64,000 nucleotides of DNA from Providencia rettgeri (GCF_013255915.1 NZ_CP053896.1:3596001-3660000), one strand, 5' to 3'. Positions 11,418 through 23,294 are shown, counted from the stretch's first letter. The notes: a model not told the origin generated them from the sequence alone. Numbers and translations: made by a program.

Positions 11418-11438
11418 GCTCCCACAAAAAATGGGAGC
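11418..11438 (-). other. hairpin between bamA and skp
   Basis: A perfect 7-bp inverted repeat (GCTCCCA and TGGGAGC, 7-nt loop) sits in the 88-bp gap. In the minus direction it is followed by AACCAAAATTT, which is not a proper U tract. It may set differential expression or stability between bamA and skp. Confidence 0.5.
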
Positions 11439-11463
11439 CTTCATAGATAGAAACTGGAATAGA

Positions 11464-13878
11464 TTACCACGTTCTACCAATATTAAATTGGAACTGTTCT
11501 GATTTATCCCCTTCGTAGTCCTTAATCGGCTGCGCATAAGAGAAGACCAGTGGTCCAAGTGGAGACATCCATTGTAAAGCCACACCCGCAGAAGCTCGGA
11601 TATTGCTTGCCTTACCATAGTCAGGCATACCTTCGCGCCAAGCCGCAGGAATACTGTTCCAATTAGTGTCCCATACCGTACCTGCATCAACAAAGAGAGA
11701 GGTACGAACGGAGTTCGAATACTTCTCGTCAATAAATGGAGTCGGAGTGATTAACTCAAATGATGCCGCGTACATCGCATTACCACCGACCGCATCACTT
11801 GATGGGCTTCCAGGCTCTGGGCCATCTTTTCCATTAATTTTCTTCAAATAAACCGCTTTTGGACCGATATTATTCGAACGGAAACCACGAATGGTGCTTG
11901 AACCACCCGCATAGAAGTTTTCATAGAATGGCATTTGCTTACTGCCAATACCATCACCATAACCTGCTTGTGCACGCCCCAGAACTACCCAAGTTTCGTC
12001 TTCGTCCAGTGGATAATACTGCGCTGTATCAAAGCGTAGTTTATAGTATTCGTTATCAGAACCAGGAATTGTCACTTTACCCGATACGTTCGTTTTATTA
12101 CCCGATGTCGGGAAGAAACCACGGTTTAACGAGTTATAAGTCCAACCTAAGTTAAGTGTGAAGTCATCCGCATCAAAGCTTTCTTTATTACGTCCGTTCT
12201 CTGTAACTGGTGGATTTTTACCCATAGAATCAAGGTAATCCCACATGGCAGCTTGAGCACGCATATCCGAAAGTCGGTTATGAACATAACCCGCACCGAC
12301 GCGGAAAGAGTTATTTTCATTAAATGGGAAGCTTAAGAAACTGTCTAGGCCATACGTTTTGTTGTTATAGCCTGATAGATCCGCATCTTTCGCACTAAAG
12401 TCGTTATAGAAAATACGGCCGCCTAAGCTCACACCATTAACGGTGAAGTACGGGTCAGTAAATGAGAATTCAACGTTAGTTGAGTAGTCATTTTTACTTG
12501 CGTTAATACCAACTGCGTTACCTGTACCTAACCAGTTATCTTGTGTAACCCCAACTTGGAAGCTCACACCACTTTCAGTACCAAAACCGATACCAAAGTT
12601 CATTGAACCAGTATTACGCTCTTTAACCTTGTAGATAACATCTACTTGGTCAGGGCTACCAGGTACACGTTGAGTCTCTACATCAACAGTTTCGAAATAA
12701 CCTGTACGATTCAGACGTTCTTTACCTAGTTCAACTAAATCATTTCCGAGCCATGCACCTTCCATTTGGCGCATTTCACGACGTAAAACAGTATCTTTAC
12801 TGGTGTCATTGCCTTGGAAACGAATCTCACGCACATAGAAACGGTTACCTGCATCAATGTTTAAGTGCAATTTAACTGTTTTATCTGCATCGTTGATTTC
12901 AGGTTGTGTCATTACTCGAGGATATGCATAACCATAGCGGCCAAACATATCTTTGATTTTGTTTTCCATACTTGTCACTTGAGCACCGTTATATAATTCT
13001 CCCGGTGTAATAGTGATAAGCTCTTGGATTTCAGTTAAATGATCAGCCGTATTACCATTAACTTCGACACCCGATATTTTATATTGGTCGCCTTCAGTAA
13101 TGTTAATAGTAATATAAATACCTTTTTTGTCTGGGGTCAGACTGACTTGCGTGGAGTCTATATTAAAACGCGCATAACCACGATCAAGATAAAAACTGCG
13201 CAGAGTTTCTAAGTCACCCGCCAGTTTTTGCTTCTGATATTTCTGGTCAGCAGCGAGGTTCCACCAAGGAACATCATCACGCAATTGCAGCTTATTAACT
13301 AATTCTGCTGTAGTGTAATTTTTATTACCTACAATATTAATTTGCTGAATTTGAGCTGAAACACCTTCAGAGAAAACAAATTTTAAATCCACACGGTTAC
13401 GTGGCAAAGGCGTTACAACAGCTTTTACTGTTGCATTATATTTACCAACGCTATAGTAAAAGTCTTCTAAACCTTTTTCGATATTTGCAATTGTCGTGCG
13501 GTCGAGTGCCTCACCAACGCGGATATTTGAAGCTTCCAAGTTCTGCTTGAGCATATCATCTTTAACAGACTTATTGCCTGTAAAGGTGATACTTGCAATC
13601 GTTGGCCGCTCTTTAACTTGAACGATCAGCGTGTTTCCATCACGCAGGACCCTAACATCTTCGAAGTTACCGGTTGAAAATAGGGAACGAATCGAACGGC
13701 TGATATCATCGTTATCAACTGAATCGCCAACCCTAACTGGCATGTTCAATAATGCTGCACCAACGGCGACGCGTTGTAGACCTTCGAAACGAATGTCTTT
13801 AACTACGAATCCGTCTGAACCGTATGCAGTGGCGCTGCCGAAAAGCAGCGACGCTATGAGCAACTTTTTCATCGCCAT
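11464..13878 (-). CDS. bamA: outer membrane protein assembly factor BamA
   Basis: BamA (Omp85) is the core of the BAM complex that folds beta-barrel proteins into the outer membrane. The 804-residue precursor starts with a signal peptide ([20 protein letters not shown]). Five POTRA domains occupy roughly residues 22-420, and a 16-strand barrel fills the rest. The loop-6 signature VRGF/YRGF-type motif is seen as [11 protein letters not shown], and the C-terminus FQFNIGRTW ends in an aromatic residue as expected. The start is ATG 13878; a second ATG two codons on is possible. It lies 42 bp after rseP. Confidence 0.98.
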   Translation of the reverse strand: MAMKKLLIASLLFGSATAYGSDGFVVKDIRFEGLQRVAVGAALLNMPVRVGDSVDNDDISRSIRSLFSTGNFEDVRVLRDGNTLIVQVKERPTIASITFTGNKSVKDDMLKQNLEASNIRVGEALDRTTIANIEKGLEDFYYSVGKYNATVKAVVTPLPRNRVDLKFVFSEGVSAQIQQINIVGNKNYTTAELVNKLQLRDDVPWWNLAADQKYQKQKLAGDLETLRSFYLDRGYARFNIDSTQVSLTPDKKGIYITINITEGDQYKISGVEVNGNTADHLTEIQELITITPGELYNGAQVTSMENKIKDMFGRYGYAYPRVMTQPEINDADKTVKLHLNIDAGNRFYVREIRFQGNDTSKDTVLRREMRQMEGAWLGNDLVELGKERLNRTGYFETVDVETQRVPGSPDQVDVIYKVKERNTGSMNFGIGFGTESGVSFQVGVTQDNWLGTGNAVGINASKNDYSTNVEFSFTDPYFTVNGVSLGGRIFYNDFSAKDADLSGYNNKTYGLDSFLSFPFNENNSFRVGAGYVHNRLSDMRAQAAMWDYLDSMGKNPPVTENGRNKESFDADDFTLNLGWTYNSLNRGFFPTSGNKTNVSGKVTIPGSDNEYYKLRFDTAQYYPLDEDETWVVLGRAQAGYGDGIGSKQMPFYENFYAGGSSTIRGFRSNNIGPKAVYLKKINGKDGPEPGSPSSDAVGGNAMYAASFELITPTPFIDEKYSNSVRTSLFVDAGTVWDTNWNSIPAAWREGMPDYGKASNIRASAGVALQWMSPLGPLVFSYAQPIKDYEGDKSEQFQFNIGRTW

Positions 13879-13920
13879 CGTTGTTATGCGTATTCCTTAC
13901 TGGTCCCCAGCTTACAAAAA

Positions 13921-15273
13921 TTAGAAGCGAGAGAAATCATTAAAAAGTGCAAGTCCCATTAACAGAATCAATGCCATTGCACCTATCCGAAAACTAAAGT
14001 CTTGTACTCGCTCAGACACCGGACTTCCTTTAATTTTTTCAATTAATAAGAAGAGCAAGTGCCCCCCATCTAAAACAGGCAATGGAAACAGATTGATGAT
14101 ACCTAAATTGACGCTAATAAGCGCAATAAACATCAAATAATATACCAAGCCTGACTCGGCGGATACCCCCGCACCTTTAGCGATAGATATCGGACCGCTT
14201 AAGTTATTGAGTTTGACATCCCCAACAACCAGTTTACCCATCATATTGACCGTCAACTTCATTAACTGCCACGTCTTATCACTGGCTTGGTAAAACGCAG
14301 AAAATGGCCCATATTGTTGCACCATCTTATATTCATCTGCTAACGGTAACACTGAAAGTTCTACGCCTGCAAACCCAATTTTCTCCCCACGCGGCCCATC
14401 TTGGCTGTCAGGGGTCAACGTGAGTGAAATCAATTGCTGCGACCGTTGCACTTCAAGTTTTAACGGGACGCCCGGGTTATTACGAATAATTCGTGTAACG
14501 GGATCCCACAGGCCCAGAACTTCCCCGTTAACACTCACTATTCTGTCGCCTTTCTGCAAACCGGCTCGTTCACCAGCTAACCCTTGCGTTACTTTTTGGA
14601 TAACAGGGTCAATTCTTGCAGAGACAGGCATTATGCCTACTGACAAAATTGGATCTTGTTTCTCTGGATCAAACTGCCAAGTGGTTAAATCAACCGTTTT
14701 AGTAATCGGTTCATTATAACCACTGGGTAATACTTGTGCTGTCAGTTCACGGTCACCGATTTTACCGACCAATGCTAAACGAACTGAATTCCAATCAGGA
14801 GTTTCGATGCCATCAATAGATTTTAGTTCCATTTTTGGTTCAAAATTTGCAATTGCCGCAATAGAGCCTGGCTTTACGTCTTCAATGACAGGTTTCACAG
14901 AAGGAACACCAATCATAAAGACTATCCAATAGACAACAATTGCTAATAAAAAGTTCGCGATTGGCCCTGCACCAATAATGGCAGCTCGTTGACCGACAGT
15001 TTTATTGTTAAACGCTTGATGGCGACGTTCAGGAGAAACGCTACCAACTCGCTCATCAAGCATTTTGACATACCCCCCTAAGGGGATTATCGCCAAAACA
15101 AATTCGGTACCATTCTTATCGACTTTGCGCCATAAGGTTTTGCCGAACCCTATAGAAAAGCGCTCAACATAAACACCACAGCGGCGAGCAACCCAGTAAT
15201 GGCCGAACTCGTGTACTGTAATTAACACACCTATTGCGATAATAAATGCAACTAAACTCCAAATAAATCCCAT
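13921..15273 (-). CDS. rseP: RIP metalloprotease RseP
   Basis: RseP is the site-2 protease that cleaves RseA in the membrane after DegS, releasing sigma-E; it also clears signal peptides. The protein has 450 residues, the E. coli length. The HExxH zinc motif is in [14 protein letters not shown] near residue 22. Two PDZ domains lie at about 125-310, and the third metal ligand lies in the C-terminal [11 protein letters not shown]. It sits between cdsA and bamA, linking envelope stress sensing to outer-membrane assembly in one operon. Confidence 0.98.
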   Translation of the reverse strand: MGFIWSLVAFIIAIGVLITVHEFGHYWVARRCGVYVERFSIGFGKTLWRKVDKNGTEFVLAIIPLGGYVKMLDERVGSVSPERRHQAFNNKTVGQRAAIIGAGPIANFLLAIVVYWIVFMIGVPSVKPVIEDVKPGSIAAIANFEPKMELKSIDGIETPDWNSVRLALVGKIGDRELTAQVLPSGYNEPITKTVDLTTWQFDPEKQDPILSVGIMPVSARIDPVIQKVTQGLAGERAGLQKGDRIVSVNGEVLGLWDPVTRIIRNNPGVPLKLEVQRSQQLISLTLTPDSQDGPRGEKIGFAGVELSVLPLADEYKMVQQYGPFSAFYQASDKTWQLMKLTVNMMGKLVVGDVKLNNLSGPISIAKGAGVSAESGLVYYLMFIALISVNLGIINLFPLPVLDGGHLLFLLIEKIKGSPVSERVQDFSFRIGAMALILLMGLALFNDFSRF

Positions 15274-15281
15274 GTATCTTC

Positions 15282-16142
15282 CTAAAGACCAAAACCGTTA
15301 AAAATTAACAAATTTAGCCCAGCAAAAACTGGGATTGCCGCTGTTAGGCTATCAATACGATCCAAGATACCGCCATGCCCTGGAATTAAGTGGCTACTAT
15401 CTTTAATACCTGATTGGCGCTTAAACATACTCTCAGTTAAATCACCAAACACAGATACTACAACAACAATAATTGAAGTCACTAGCAAATAATCAGGCAT
15501 CACGGGGATTGGCGCAAAGGCGCTAAATAACCATGAAATAATCCCAGCAGTTATAAGGCCACCCACCAAGCCTTCCCATGTTTTACCAGGAGATACCTTC
15601 GGTGCCATTTTGTTGCGCCCGATAGTACGACCAAATGCATAGGCACCTGAATCAGCCCCCCAAACTAGCAACATGACATACAATAACCACCAAGCTCCAA
15701 AGAATGTATCACTTTGATAACCAACGGTTCTTAAAACCATCATTCCACAATAAAATGGGATAATCGTTAACACGCCAAATAATAAGCGAATAACAACTGA
15801 TTTGCCCCAAGAAGCGGAGGCGGGATAGGTAACAACTAAAATAATCGCTATCCCCCACCAAATAAGGCCAGCCCATAAACCATACAAAATCATAGGCTCA
15901 GAGGAGAACTGATTTATATCGGAAATAGAAAATTGCATTGCAAGTAATATTGCAGCAAAAACAACCGCTAAGCCTATGCGCTTAGCTTGAGAGTGCCAGC
16001 CGACAAATTGTGCCCATTCCCAAGCACCTAAAGCACAAACCGCGATCACGACAAGCCCAAAATTCGCTGGGGAAAGTAAAAACAGCGCCGCAATAACAAT
16101 CGGTATTAAAATTATCGCAGTAAGCAAACGATATTTCAGCAC
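15282..16142 (-). CDS. cdsA: phosphatidate cytidylyltransferase
   Basis: CdsA makes CDP-diacylglycerol from phosphatidate and CTP, the branch point of phospholipid synthesis, in the inner membrane. The 286-residue protein has about eight membrane segments. It carries the family signature near the C-terminus, [20 protein letters not shown], followed by GILDRIDS. The start is GTG at 16142 (followed by CTG AAA TAT), matching the MLKYRL start of the family. It lies 9 bp after uppS and 8 bp before rseP. Confidence 0.97.
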   Translation of the reverse strand: MLKYRLLTAIILIPIVIAALFLLSPANFGLVVIAVCALGAWEWAQFVGWHSQAKRIGLAVVFAAILLAMQFSISDINQFSSEPMILYGLWAGLIWWGIAIILVVTYPASASWGKSVVIRLLFGVLTIIPFYCGMMVLRTVGYQSDTFFGAWWLLYVMLLVWGADSGAYAFGRTIGRNKMAPKVSPGKTWEGLVGGLITAGIISWLFSAFAPIPVMPDYLLVTSIIVVVVSVFGDLTESMFKRQSGIKDSSHLIPGHGGILDRIDSLTAAIPVFAGLNLLIFNGFGL

Positions 16143-16151
16143 ATCTTTCCC

Positions 16152-16907
16152 CTATTCTTTGCCCAGTTCATCATCTGATTCAGCTCCACCATAACGGCGC
16201 TCACGCTTACTAAAAGCATCAACTGCACTCTGAAACACCATTTCATCAAAATCTGGCCACAAAACGTTGGTGAAATAAAATTCCGCATATGCGACTTGCC
16301 ATAATAGGAAGTTGCTTATGCGATGCTCCCCCCCAGTTCTTATGACTAAATCGACATTTTCTTGGTCATACATACAAATATGGTTATCGATACTTTCTTC
16401 ATTGATGTCATCAATAGAAAGCTCACCACTTTGTACCTTTGCAAATACTTGTTTTACACTGTTACTAATATCCCAGCGGCCACCATAGTTCGCTGCAATA
16501 TTCAGTTTTAGCCCAGTGTTGTTTTGCGTTAATGCTTCTGCCTTATCAATTCTTTTTCTGAGGCGTTCACTAAAACGGCTAATATCACCAATGACTTTTA
16601 GTTTTACATTGTTTTTATGTAGGTTCTTAACTTCATTATCAAGAGCAAAAACAAATAGCTCCATGAGAGAACTGACTTCTTTCTCTGGCCTTCTCCAGTT
16701 TTCACTGCTAAAAGCATACAATGTGAGCGAACTAATCTTATTTTTTACCGCAAAGCGCACAGAATTACGGACAGATTCAACGCCTGCCTTATGACCTGTA
16801 ATTCTGAGCTTCCCTCTTTGTTTAGCCCATCGGCCATTACCATCCATAATGATAGCAACATGCTTAGGCATCATTGAATCAGAGAGATTTTCACCACTAG
16901 AGTTCAT
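16152..16907 (-). CDS. uppS: (2E,6E)-farnesyl-diphosphate-specific undecaprenyl diphosphate synthase
   Basis: UppS (IspU) extends farnesyl diphosphate by eight cis isoprene units to give undecaprenyl diphosphate, the lipid carrier for peptidoglycan and O-antigen. The 251-residue protein has the catalytic Asp in IIMDGNGRWAKQRGK near residue 22. The conserved RTGGEHRISNFLLWQVAYAE lies near residue 195. The start is ATG. A 186-bp gap separates it from dxr. Confidence 0.97.
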   Translation of the reverse strand: MNSSGENLSDSMMPKHVAIIMDGNGRWAKQRGKLRITGHKAGVESVRNSVRFAVKNKISSLTLYAFSSENWRRPEKEVSSLMELFVFALDNEVKNLHKNNVKLKVIGDISRFSERLRKRIDKAEALTQNNTGLKLNIAANYGGRWDISNSVKQVFAKVQSGELSIDDINEESIDNHICMYDQENVDLVIRTGGEHRISNFLLWQVAYAEFYFTNVLWPDFDEMVFQSAVDAFSKRERRYGGAESDDELGKE

Positions 16908-17093
16908 TAAATATTAATCCTTGTGAGTACCACTTTGAGTATACAGACCAATAATAACTACTATTATTGAATTTGCTGATAAGACACATCCTTAAATCTC
17001 TAAGAGGTACTATGTTATTTTTCTTTTTTTAAACACATCACATATTAAAGAGTTATTATGGCTATCAGCAACTAAATAAAACACATACCAGCG

Positions 17094-18287
17094 TTAAATT
17101 GTCTGAGCGATTATTTTTTCTGCATTTTTACGCGCTCGTTCGTCGATTTCTAAGACCTCTTCAATCGAAACAGGTTCAGAAAAAACTTGGCTATCTAATA
17201 CATTGCGATTAATTTTTGCTATATCCGTAAAGCGTATTTTGCCTTCGAGAAAAGCAGCAACTGTCATTTCATTCGCACCATTAAGTGCCGTCGTAGCGGC
17301 TTGCCCTTGGTGGCAGGCATCGATTGCAAGCTTCAAGCAAGGATAGCGTTGATAGTCAGGCTGAACAAATGTTAATGATGAAAGTGTTGCAAAATCAAGA
17401 GGTTTTGCACCAGACATGATACGCTGAGGGTAAGCCATACTGTATGAAATTGGAGTTCGCATATCAGGCGTGCCCAGTTGTGCTATCACGCTGCCATCTT
17501 TATACCGAACCATGGAATGAATAACAGATTGAGGATGGATAATCACTTCCATTTGCTCGGCGCTCGCATTAAAAAAATAGCAAGCCTCAATATATTCTAG
17601 ACCCTTATTCATCATTGTCGCTGAATCGACTGATATTTTTCGCCCCATCGACCAATTTGGGTGGTTACATGCTTCATCAGGGGTCACATTATCAAGATGC
17701 GATAACTGTGTATCCCTAAATGGCCCACCAGATCCGGTTAAAACAATACTTGAGATACCGGAAGCTGATAAATCGGCAAAACCTAAATTCAGTTGAATAA
17801 TTTCAGGTAAACTCTGGAAGATAGCATTGTGCTCGCTATCAATAGGAAATACTGTTGCATTGTGCTTGCGAATCTCATTAAAGAATAAACGGCCACTAGT
17901 AATTAAAGACTCTTTATTCGCTAATAATATTCTTTTACCTTTGCGTATTGCCGCTAAAGTAGGAAGTAAACCGGCAACCCCAGTAATGGCTGACATAACT
18001 TGGTCAGCATCATCCAGACCAGCAAGGTCAATTGCAGCTTGTTTTCCTGACAAAACTTCAGTTTTACAATTATTCTCAGTCAAAATAGTTTTTAGCGCTT
18101 TTGCTGACGATTCATCCGCCATTGAGGCATATTTCGGATTAAACTCAAGGCACTGTTTCGCCATTTCAGTGACATTCTTTCCTGCCACTAGAGCAACGAT
18201 TTGAAATTTTTCGGGATTTTGGCGAACAACAGAAAGTGTATTTGTACCAATTGAGCCTGTAGAACCTAGGATTGTCAGACATTTCAT
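17094..18287 (-). CDS. dxr: 1-deoxy-D-xylulose-5-phosphate reductoisomerase
   Basis: Dxr (IspC) converts DXP to methylerythritol phosphate, the committed step of the MEP isoprenoid pathway, so its product feeds UppS next door. The 397-residue protein has the NADPH-binding [11 protein letters not shown] near residue 8. The metal/substrate region SEHNAIFQ lies near residue 150, with [13 protein letters not shown] further on. The start is ATG. A hairpin separates it from frr, and it has its own promoter candidate at 18323. Confidence 0.98.
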   Translation of the reverse strand: MKCLTILGSTGSIGTNTLSVVRQNPEKFQIVALVAGKNVTEMAKQCLEFNPKYASMADESSAKALKTILTENNCKTEVLSGKQAAIDLAGLDDADQVMSAITGVAGLLPTLAAIRKGKRILLANKESLITSGRLFFNEIRKHNATVFPIDSEHNAIFQSLPEIIQLNLGFADLSASGISSIVLTGSGGPFRDTQLSHLDNVTPDEACNHPNWSMGRKISVDSATMMNKGLEYIEACYFFNASAEQMEVIIHPQSVIHSMVRYKDGSVIAQLGTPDMRTPISYSMAYPQRIMSGAKPLDFATLSSLTFVQPDYQRYPCLKLAIDACHQGQAATTALNGANEMTVAAFLEGKIRFTDIAKINRNVLDSQVFSEPVSIEEVLEIDERARKNAEKIIAQTI

Positions 18288-18322
18288 AGTGATTGAGTAC
18301 TCTGTATTAATTCAATACTGAG

Positions 18323-18331
18323 ATTATATCA
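18323..18331 (-). promoter_or_regulatory. extended -10 promoter for dxr
   Basis: On the minus strand the sequence TGATATAAT lies about 36 bp before the dxr ATG. It is a perfect TATAAT with the extended-10 TG. No good -35 element is seen, which is typical of this class. Confidence 0.6.
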
Positions 18332-18369
18332 GCTTAGAGGTTAGAAAGGATTTTTTAATAAGCTTGAAA

Positions 18370-18426
18370 AATAATAAAGCCACGCTAACGCACACTTTTA
18401 CAGTTTGCATTGGTGGCTTTATTATT
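18370..18426 (-). terminator. Rho-independent terminator after frr
   Basis: A 14-bp perfect inverted repeat (AATAATAAAGCCAC with GTGGCTTTATTATT) lies 9 bp beyond the frr stop. TTT and more T residues follow on the minus strand. The loop is long, about 29 nt. Confidence 0.75.
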
Positions 18427-18434
18427 ATGATGGA

Positions 18435-18992
18435 TTAAAATTCCATCAACTCTGCTTCTTTTTGCGCTAATGCTTCATCAACTTTTTTGATGTAGCTATC
18501 AGTCAGCTTTTGGATATCATCTTGTGAACGACGCTCGTCATCTTCACTGATTTCTTTATCTTTCAGTAATGCTTTCACTTTGTCGTTAGCATCACGGCGA
18601 ACGTTACGGACTGCGATACGGCCTTGCTCTGCATCACCACGAACCACTTTAATTAAGTCTTTACGACGCTCTTCCGTTAATGGAGGAAGTGGAACACGGA
18701 TAACAGTACCCGCTGATGATGGGTTTAAGCCTAAATCAGATGCCATGATTGCTTTTTCAATCGCAGGTGACATGCTACGGTCAAAAACAGAAATAGCTAA
18801 TGTGCGTGAATCTTCAACAGTGACGTTAGCTAATTGGCGCAAAGGTGTCGCTGAACCATAGTATTCAACAGTGATACCGTCTAATAGGCTTGGAGATGCA
18901 CGGCCTGTGCGAACTTTACTAATTTGGCTTTTGAATGCTTCAAGGCTCTTTTCCATACGGTCTTGAGCATCTTTTTGGATTTCGTTAATCAC
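18435..18992 (-). CDS. frr: ribosome recycling factor
   Basis: RRF splits post-termination ribosomes together with EF-G. The 185-residue protein has the family length and the conserved [15 protein letters not shown] near residue 26. [17 protein letters not shown], in the tRNA-like three-helix bundle, follows near residue 105. The start is ATG. It lies 107 bp downstream of pyrH on the same strand, as in other enterics. Confidence 0.98.
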   Translation of the reverse strand: MINEIQKDAQDRMEKSLEAFKSQISKVRTGRASPSLLDGITVEYYGSATPLRQLANVTVEDSRTLAISVFDRSMSPAIEKAIMASDLGLNPSSAGTVIRVPLPPLTEERRKDLIKVVRGDAEQGRIAVRNVRRDANDKVKALLKDKEISEDDERRSQDDIQKLTDSYIKKVDEALAQKEAELMEF

Positions 18993-19099
18993 GTTTTCAA
19001 CCCTTAAGAACTGGTTATTAAAGGCCGCATGCGACCTCGCTTAAATTGTCTGAATTTATATTAGATAATACATTTAAACTCAGGTCATGTCTCTGAGTA

Positions 19100-19828
19100 T
19101 TAATTGTGAGAAATCAGAGTTCCTTCATTTTCGCCCATAACAACGCGACGTAAAGCGCCCGGTTTATTCATATTGAATACGCGAATCGGTAAGTTATGGT
19201 CACGTGCTAATGTGAATGCCGCTAAATCCATCACTTTAAGTTCACGTTCCAAAACCTCTTGGTAACTCAGATTTTCATAAAGGACTGCGTCTGGGTCTTT
19301 AGCAGGGTCTGCTGAATACACACCATCAACTTTTGTCGCTTTTAACACGACATCCGCTTCAATTTCAATACCACGTAGGCATGCAGCGGAGTCTGTTGTA
19401 AAGAATGGGTTGCCTGTTCCTGCAGAAAAAATAACGACACGGCCGTGACGTAACAAGCTAATGGCCTCTGCCCAGCTATAGTTATCACAGACACCGTTAA
19501 GTGGGATCGCAGACATCAGTCTTGCATTCACATAGGCGCGATGTAATGCATCACGCATTGCGAGTCCGTTCATCACAGTTGCTAGCATCCCCATGTGGTC
19601 TCCGACAACACGGTTCATTCCAGCTTGTGCCAAACCAGCACCACGAAACAGGTTACCACCGCCAATAACCACACCGACCTGTATACCCAGTTCTATGAGT
19701 TCTTTAATTTCCTGAGCCATACGATCTAAAACGCTAGCATCGATACCAAAACCTTCTGCCCCTTGTAAGGCTTCGCCACTTAATTTAAGCAGAATACGCT
19801 GATAAACGGGTTTTGCATTGGTTGCCAT
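19100..19828 (-). CDS. pyrH: UMP kinase
   Basis: PyrH phosphorylates UMP to UDP in pyrimidine nucleotide synthesis; it is a hexamer of the amino acid kinase fold, activated by GTP and inhibited by UTP. I chose the ATG at 19828 ([10 protein letters not shown], 242 residues). E. coli starts there, and AGGA precedes it; the frame continues 13 codons upstream without support. Motifs include [11 protein letters not shown] near residue 15, [10 protein letters not shown] near 57, and the [15 protein letters not shown] acceptor region near the C-terminus. Confidence 0.97.
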   Translation of the reverse strand: MATNAKPVYQRILLKLSGEALQGAEGFGIDASVLDRMAQEIKELIELGIQVGVVIGGGNLFRGAGLAQAGMNRVVGDHMGMLATVMNGLAMRDALHRAYVNARLMSAIPLNGVCDNYSWAEAISLLRHGRVVIFSAGTGNPFFTTDSAACLRGIEIEADVVLKATKVDGVYSADPAKDPDAVLYENLSYQEVLERELKVMDLAAFTLARDHNLPIRVFNMNKPGALRRVVMGENEGTLISHN

Positions 19829-19992
19829 GGTGTTCTGTCCTAACAGATATTTATTGGGGTAACACACGTAGAATTACAGTGTTCTACGTACCTAAATTTT
19901 GAATTAGTTTAAATATAATTTTTTATACACAAGAATTCTAGCGCAATGCCTATGACGCTAACACCGCAGGGAATATACGTATATAAAACAGA

Positions 19993-20008
19993 GCCGCCAA
20001 TTGGCGGC
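19993..20008 (-). terminator. terminator after tsf
   Basis: The 16-base palindrome GCCGCCAATTGGCGGC begins 10 bases past the tsf stop. TCTGTTTTAT follows on the minus strand. The stem is short but GC-rich, which fits termination of rpsB-tsf before pyrH. Confidence 0.65.
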
Positions 20009-20018
20009 CCTTAGTTGA

Positions 20019-20870
20019 TTACTTGCTCATTGCAGCAACTTCTGCTGCAAAGTCAGTTTCAACTTTCTCGATACCTTCACCTACTTCGAAACGAAGGAAA
20101 CCAGAAACAGTAGCACCTTTCTCTTTCAGTAAGTCACCAACAGATTTGCTTGGGTCCATTACGAAAGGCTGGCCAGTCAGAGAGATTTCGCCAGTGAATT
20201 TGTTCATGCGACCGATAACCATTTTTTCAGCGATTTCGCGTGGTTTGCCAGATTGCATTGCGATGTCTAACTGGATTTGGTGCTCATGAGCAACAACATC
20301 AGCAGGAACATCATCTGGAGTCACATATTCAGGTTTGCTTGCAGCGATATGCATAGCGATGTGTTTCAGTAATTCTTCGTCAGCGCCTTCAGCCGCAACT
20401 AAAACACCAATACGAGCACCGTGCAGGTAGCTACCTACTTGTGCGCCTTCCAGAATAGCAACGCGACGAATATTGATGTTTTCACCAATTTTCGCAACTA
20501 ATGTTGTACGAGCTTCTTCGAATTTTGCTTTCAGCGCATCGATGTCAGCATTTTTGTCAGCAACAACAGAAGCCAAAACTTCTTTACCGAATGCTAAGAA
20601 GCCTGCGTCTTTAGCAACGAAGTCAGTTTCACAGTTCAGCTCAACCAGAGCACCTGTTTTACCACCGTTGAAAACTTCAGTCAGGATAACACCTTCAGCT
20701 GCAACGCGACCTGCTTTTTTAGCCGCTTTTGCTTGACCTGATTTACGCATGTTATCAATCGCTAATTCGATGTCGCCATTAGCTTCAACGAGTGCTTTTT
20801 TACATTCCATCATACCTGCGCCAGTACGTTCGCGCAGTTCTTTTACCAATGCAGCGGTAATTCCAGACAT
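20019..20870 (-). CDS. tsf: translation elongation factor Ts
   Basis: EF-Ts is the guanine nucleotide exchange factor for EF-Tu. I start it at ATG 20870 ([20 protein letters not shown]), giving 283 residues exactly as in E. coli. GAGGA stands upstream, and the in-frame extension of 20 residues is not conserved. The EF-Tu contact [10 protein letters not shown] lies near residue 80, and a UBA-like N-terminal domain covers residues 1-55. It follows rpsB, separated by a leaky terminator. Confidence 0.98.
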   Translation of the reverse strand: MSGITAALVKELRERTGAGMMECKKALVEANGDIELAIDNMRKSGQAKAAKKAGRVAAEGVILTEVFNGGKTGALVELNCETDFVAKDAGFLAFGKEVLASVVADKNADIDALKAKFEEARTTLVAKIGENINIRRVAILEGAQVGSYLHGARIGVLVAAEGADEELLKHIAMHIAASKPEYVTPDDVPADVVAHEHQIQLDIAMQSGKPREIAEKMVIGRMNKFTGEISLTGQPFVMDPSKSVGDLLKEKGATVSGFLRFEVGEGIEKVETDFAAEVAAMSK

Positions 20871-20936
20871 GTGATTTATTCCTCGATATTCCCCGTGGGA
20901 GTCTTCCCCACGTGGATAGTTCTGATTCATATATAA

Positions 20937-20959
20937 AAGGGGCCTAAATCAGGCCCCTT
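20937..20959 (-). terminator. rpsB-tsf intercistronic terminator (partial)
   Basis: A perfect 9-bp stem (AAGGGGCCT / AGGCCCCTT, 5-nt loop) is followed by TTATATAT on the minus strand between rpsB and tsf. Enteric rpsB-tsf operons carry such a partial terminator, which lowers tsf relative to rpsB. A second weaker hairpin lies at about 20893-20912. Confidence 0.75.
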
Positions 20960-21012
20960 CTAACATATAGCAGTACCTGTATAGCAATACCTAAATAAGG
21001 GTTTGGGCCTTA

Positions 21013-21738
<726 letters not shown>

Positions 21739-21968
21739 TTAATACCTCTGTATTTAAGTAATTGGGGTTATGCCTCCACAAATCCCATGCTACCGACTCC
21801 AAAGCTGCGTTAAAACGCATAAGAGCACCCCGGTGCACGTGTCGATTTGTGTGTGTTATTACACAATTGAGTTTTAAGTTTCGCACATCCAATATTTTAT
21901 CAACGACTTTATCTTGATGCCATAAAATGACATTTCGATGATGGTGATAAGAAATAAATGGATTGCCG
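21739..21968 (-). ncRNA. rpsB 5' leader (t44/tff-like, S2 autoregulatory RNA)
   Basis: About 230 nt lie between the predicted promoter and the rpsB ATG. They contain a perfect hairpin GCGTT-TT-AACGC (21807-21818). Just after it comes a conserved-looking block, GGAGTCGGTAGCATGGGAT, and then GGAGGCATAACCCC close to the start. Enteric rpsB leaders (Rfam t44; described as the tff RNA in E. coli) are the target of S2-mediated autogenous repression. I assign this by position and these blocks. An open frame across it (21632-22027) is not a gene. Confidence 0.65.
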
Positions 21969-21974
21969 GCGCGC

Positions 21975-22004
21975 TTTATACCATAAAACCAACCTAGAAG
22001 CCAA
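21975..22004 (-). promoter_or_regulatory. rpsB promoter
   Basis: On the minus strand TTGGCT (21999-22004) and TATAAA (21975-21980) are 18 bp apart. The -10 is followed by GCGCGCC, a GC-rich discriminator of the kind found at stringently controlled ribosomal promoters. Confidence 0.65.
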
Positions 22005-22060
22005 CTTTTGTTGCTTTTTTCGCTCACAAAAATGCCTAAAAGTGGTTTTGATTTAAAGCC

Positions 22061-22098
22061 ATTGACCTGAGCAATATTTAACCATTGCTCAGGTCAAT
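22061..22098. repeat. 15-bp perfect inverted repeat between rpsB and map
   Basis: ATTGACCTGAGCAAT and ATTGCTCAGGTCAAT flank an 8-nt loop. It lies upstream of both divergent genes and has no T run on either side, so it is not a normal terminator. The rest of 22100-22387 shows only weak promoter-like matches for map, for example TTGGCA at 22269 and TACCAT at 22292. Confidence 0.7.
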
Positions 22099-22387
22099 TA
22101 TAGACGCTATTTGGCAAGATAAAAAAACCTTATTTTTGCAATATCGTCTAGATGGCCTTCGTTACTATTTTGCATTTTGTGCTGTTAAAAGCTCAAAATG
22201 AACAAGCTCCACTCCTTTCCTTATCTACTATAAAGTGACTTCGACTTTCGAGTCCGCTCGATAGCTAGTTGGCAGAAAATGCGGTGGCTGTTACCATATA
22301 TCTCATCGATGTAAAATGGGCTACCTATTTTTCCCCCTCTTTTTTAACATGCCATCAAATCAATGTTGGCATGAATGGACTAAATTC

Positions 22388-23185
22388 ATGGCTATTATTA
22401 TCAAAACTGAAGAAGATATTCAGAAAATGCGTGTTGCTGGCCGCTTAGCAGCAGAAGTGTTAGAAATGATTGCTCCGCACGTTGTGCCGGGAGTTAGTAC
22501 GGGTGAATTAGATCGCCTATGTCATCAACATATTGTTGACGTACAGCAAGCTATCCCTGCGTGCCTGAATTATCACGGTTTTCCTAAATCTGTTTGTATT
22601 TCTGTCAATGATGTCATCTGCCACGGCATTCCTAGTGATGATAAAATCTTAAAAGATGGCGATATTGTTAATATTGACGTCACCGTTATTAAAGATGGTT
22701 TCCATGGCGATACCTCCAAAATGTTTATTGTTGGTAAACCAACCATTCAAGGTGAGCGCCTTTGCCAAGTCACACTAGACAGCTTATATTTAGCAATCCG
22801 AATGGTTAAACCGGGTATTCGCTTACGTACTTTAGGTAAAGCCATTCAAGAGTTTGTCGAAAAACAAGATTTCTCAGTTGTGCGTGAATATTGCGGCCAC
22901 GGCATTGGCCAAGGTTTCCATGAAGAACCACAAGTTCTGCACTATGATGCTGACGACAGTGGCGTGGTTCTACAAAAAGGGATGACTTTTACCATTGAGC
23001 CTATGGTCAATACAGGCGATCACCGTATTCGCACCATGAAAGATGGCTGGACAGTTAAAACCAAAGACCGCGGTTGGTCTGCACAATATGAACACACGTT
23101 AGTTGTGACGGATAACGGCTGTGAAATCCTCACTCTACGTAAAGAAGAAGAGCCGTTTATCTCTGCAGTATTAGTTAACGAATAA
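22388..23185 (+). CDS. map: type I methionine aminopeptidase
   Basis: MetAP removes the N-terminal Met from nascent proteins whose second residue is small. The start is ATG 22388 (MAIIIKTEEDIQKMRVAGR), giving 265 residues as in the family. An in-frame start at 22316 adds 24 unconserved residues. Pita-bread-fold metal ligands are visible in NIDVTVIKDGFHGDTS (two Asp), GHGIGQGFHEEP (His) and TFTIEPMV (Glu). It is divergent from rpsB, as in E. coli, and is followed by a terminator. Confidence 0.97.
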   Translation: MAIIIKTEEDIQKMRVAGRLAAEVLEMIAPHVVPGVSTGELDRLCHQHIVDVQQAIPACLNYHGFPKSVCISVNDVICHGIPSDDKILKDGDIVNIDVTVIKDGFHGDTSKMFIVGKPTIQGERLCQVTLDSLYLAIRMVKPGIRLRTLGKAIQEFVEKQDFSVVREYCGHGIGQGFHEEPQVLHYDADDSGVVLQKGMTFTIEPMVNTGDHRIRTMKDGWTVKTKDRGWSAQYEHTLVVTDNGCEILTLRKEEEPFISAVLVNE

Positions 23186-23196
23186 TCTTCTCCATT

Positions 23197-23218
23197 GAGC
23201 CTTCCTAACCGAAGGCTC
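23197..23218 (+). terminator. terminator after map
   Basis: GAGCCTTC and GAAGGCTC form a perfect 8-bp stem with a 6-nt loop, 12 bp after the map stop. TTCCTCTGTT and later TTTTT follow. Confidence 0.65.
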
Positions 23219-23294
23219 TTCCTCTGTTCATTTTTATCAAAAAACCGTAAGCTGGTAGCTACCCCCCTATTGCTATCAATACGGAAAGATAAAG

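Noticed and set aside
11376-11732. N-terminal extension of the skp frame of about 119 codons
   Set aside because: It overlaps the end of bamA, lacks family similarity, and the GTG at 11375 has a proper ribosome-binding site and signal peptide.
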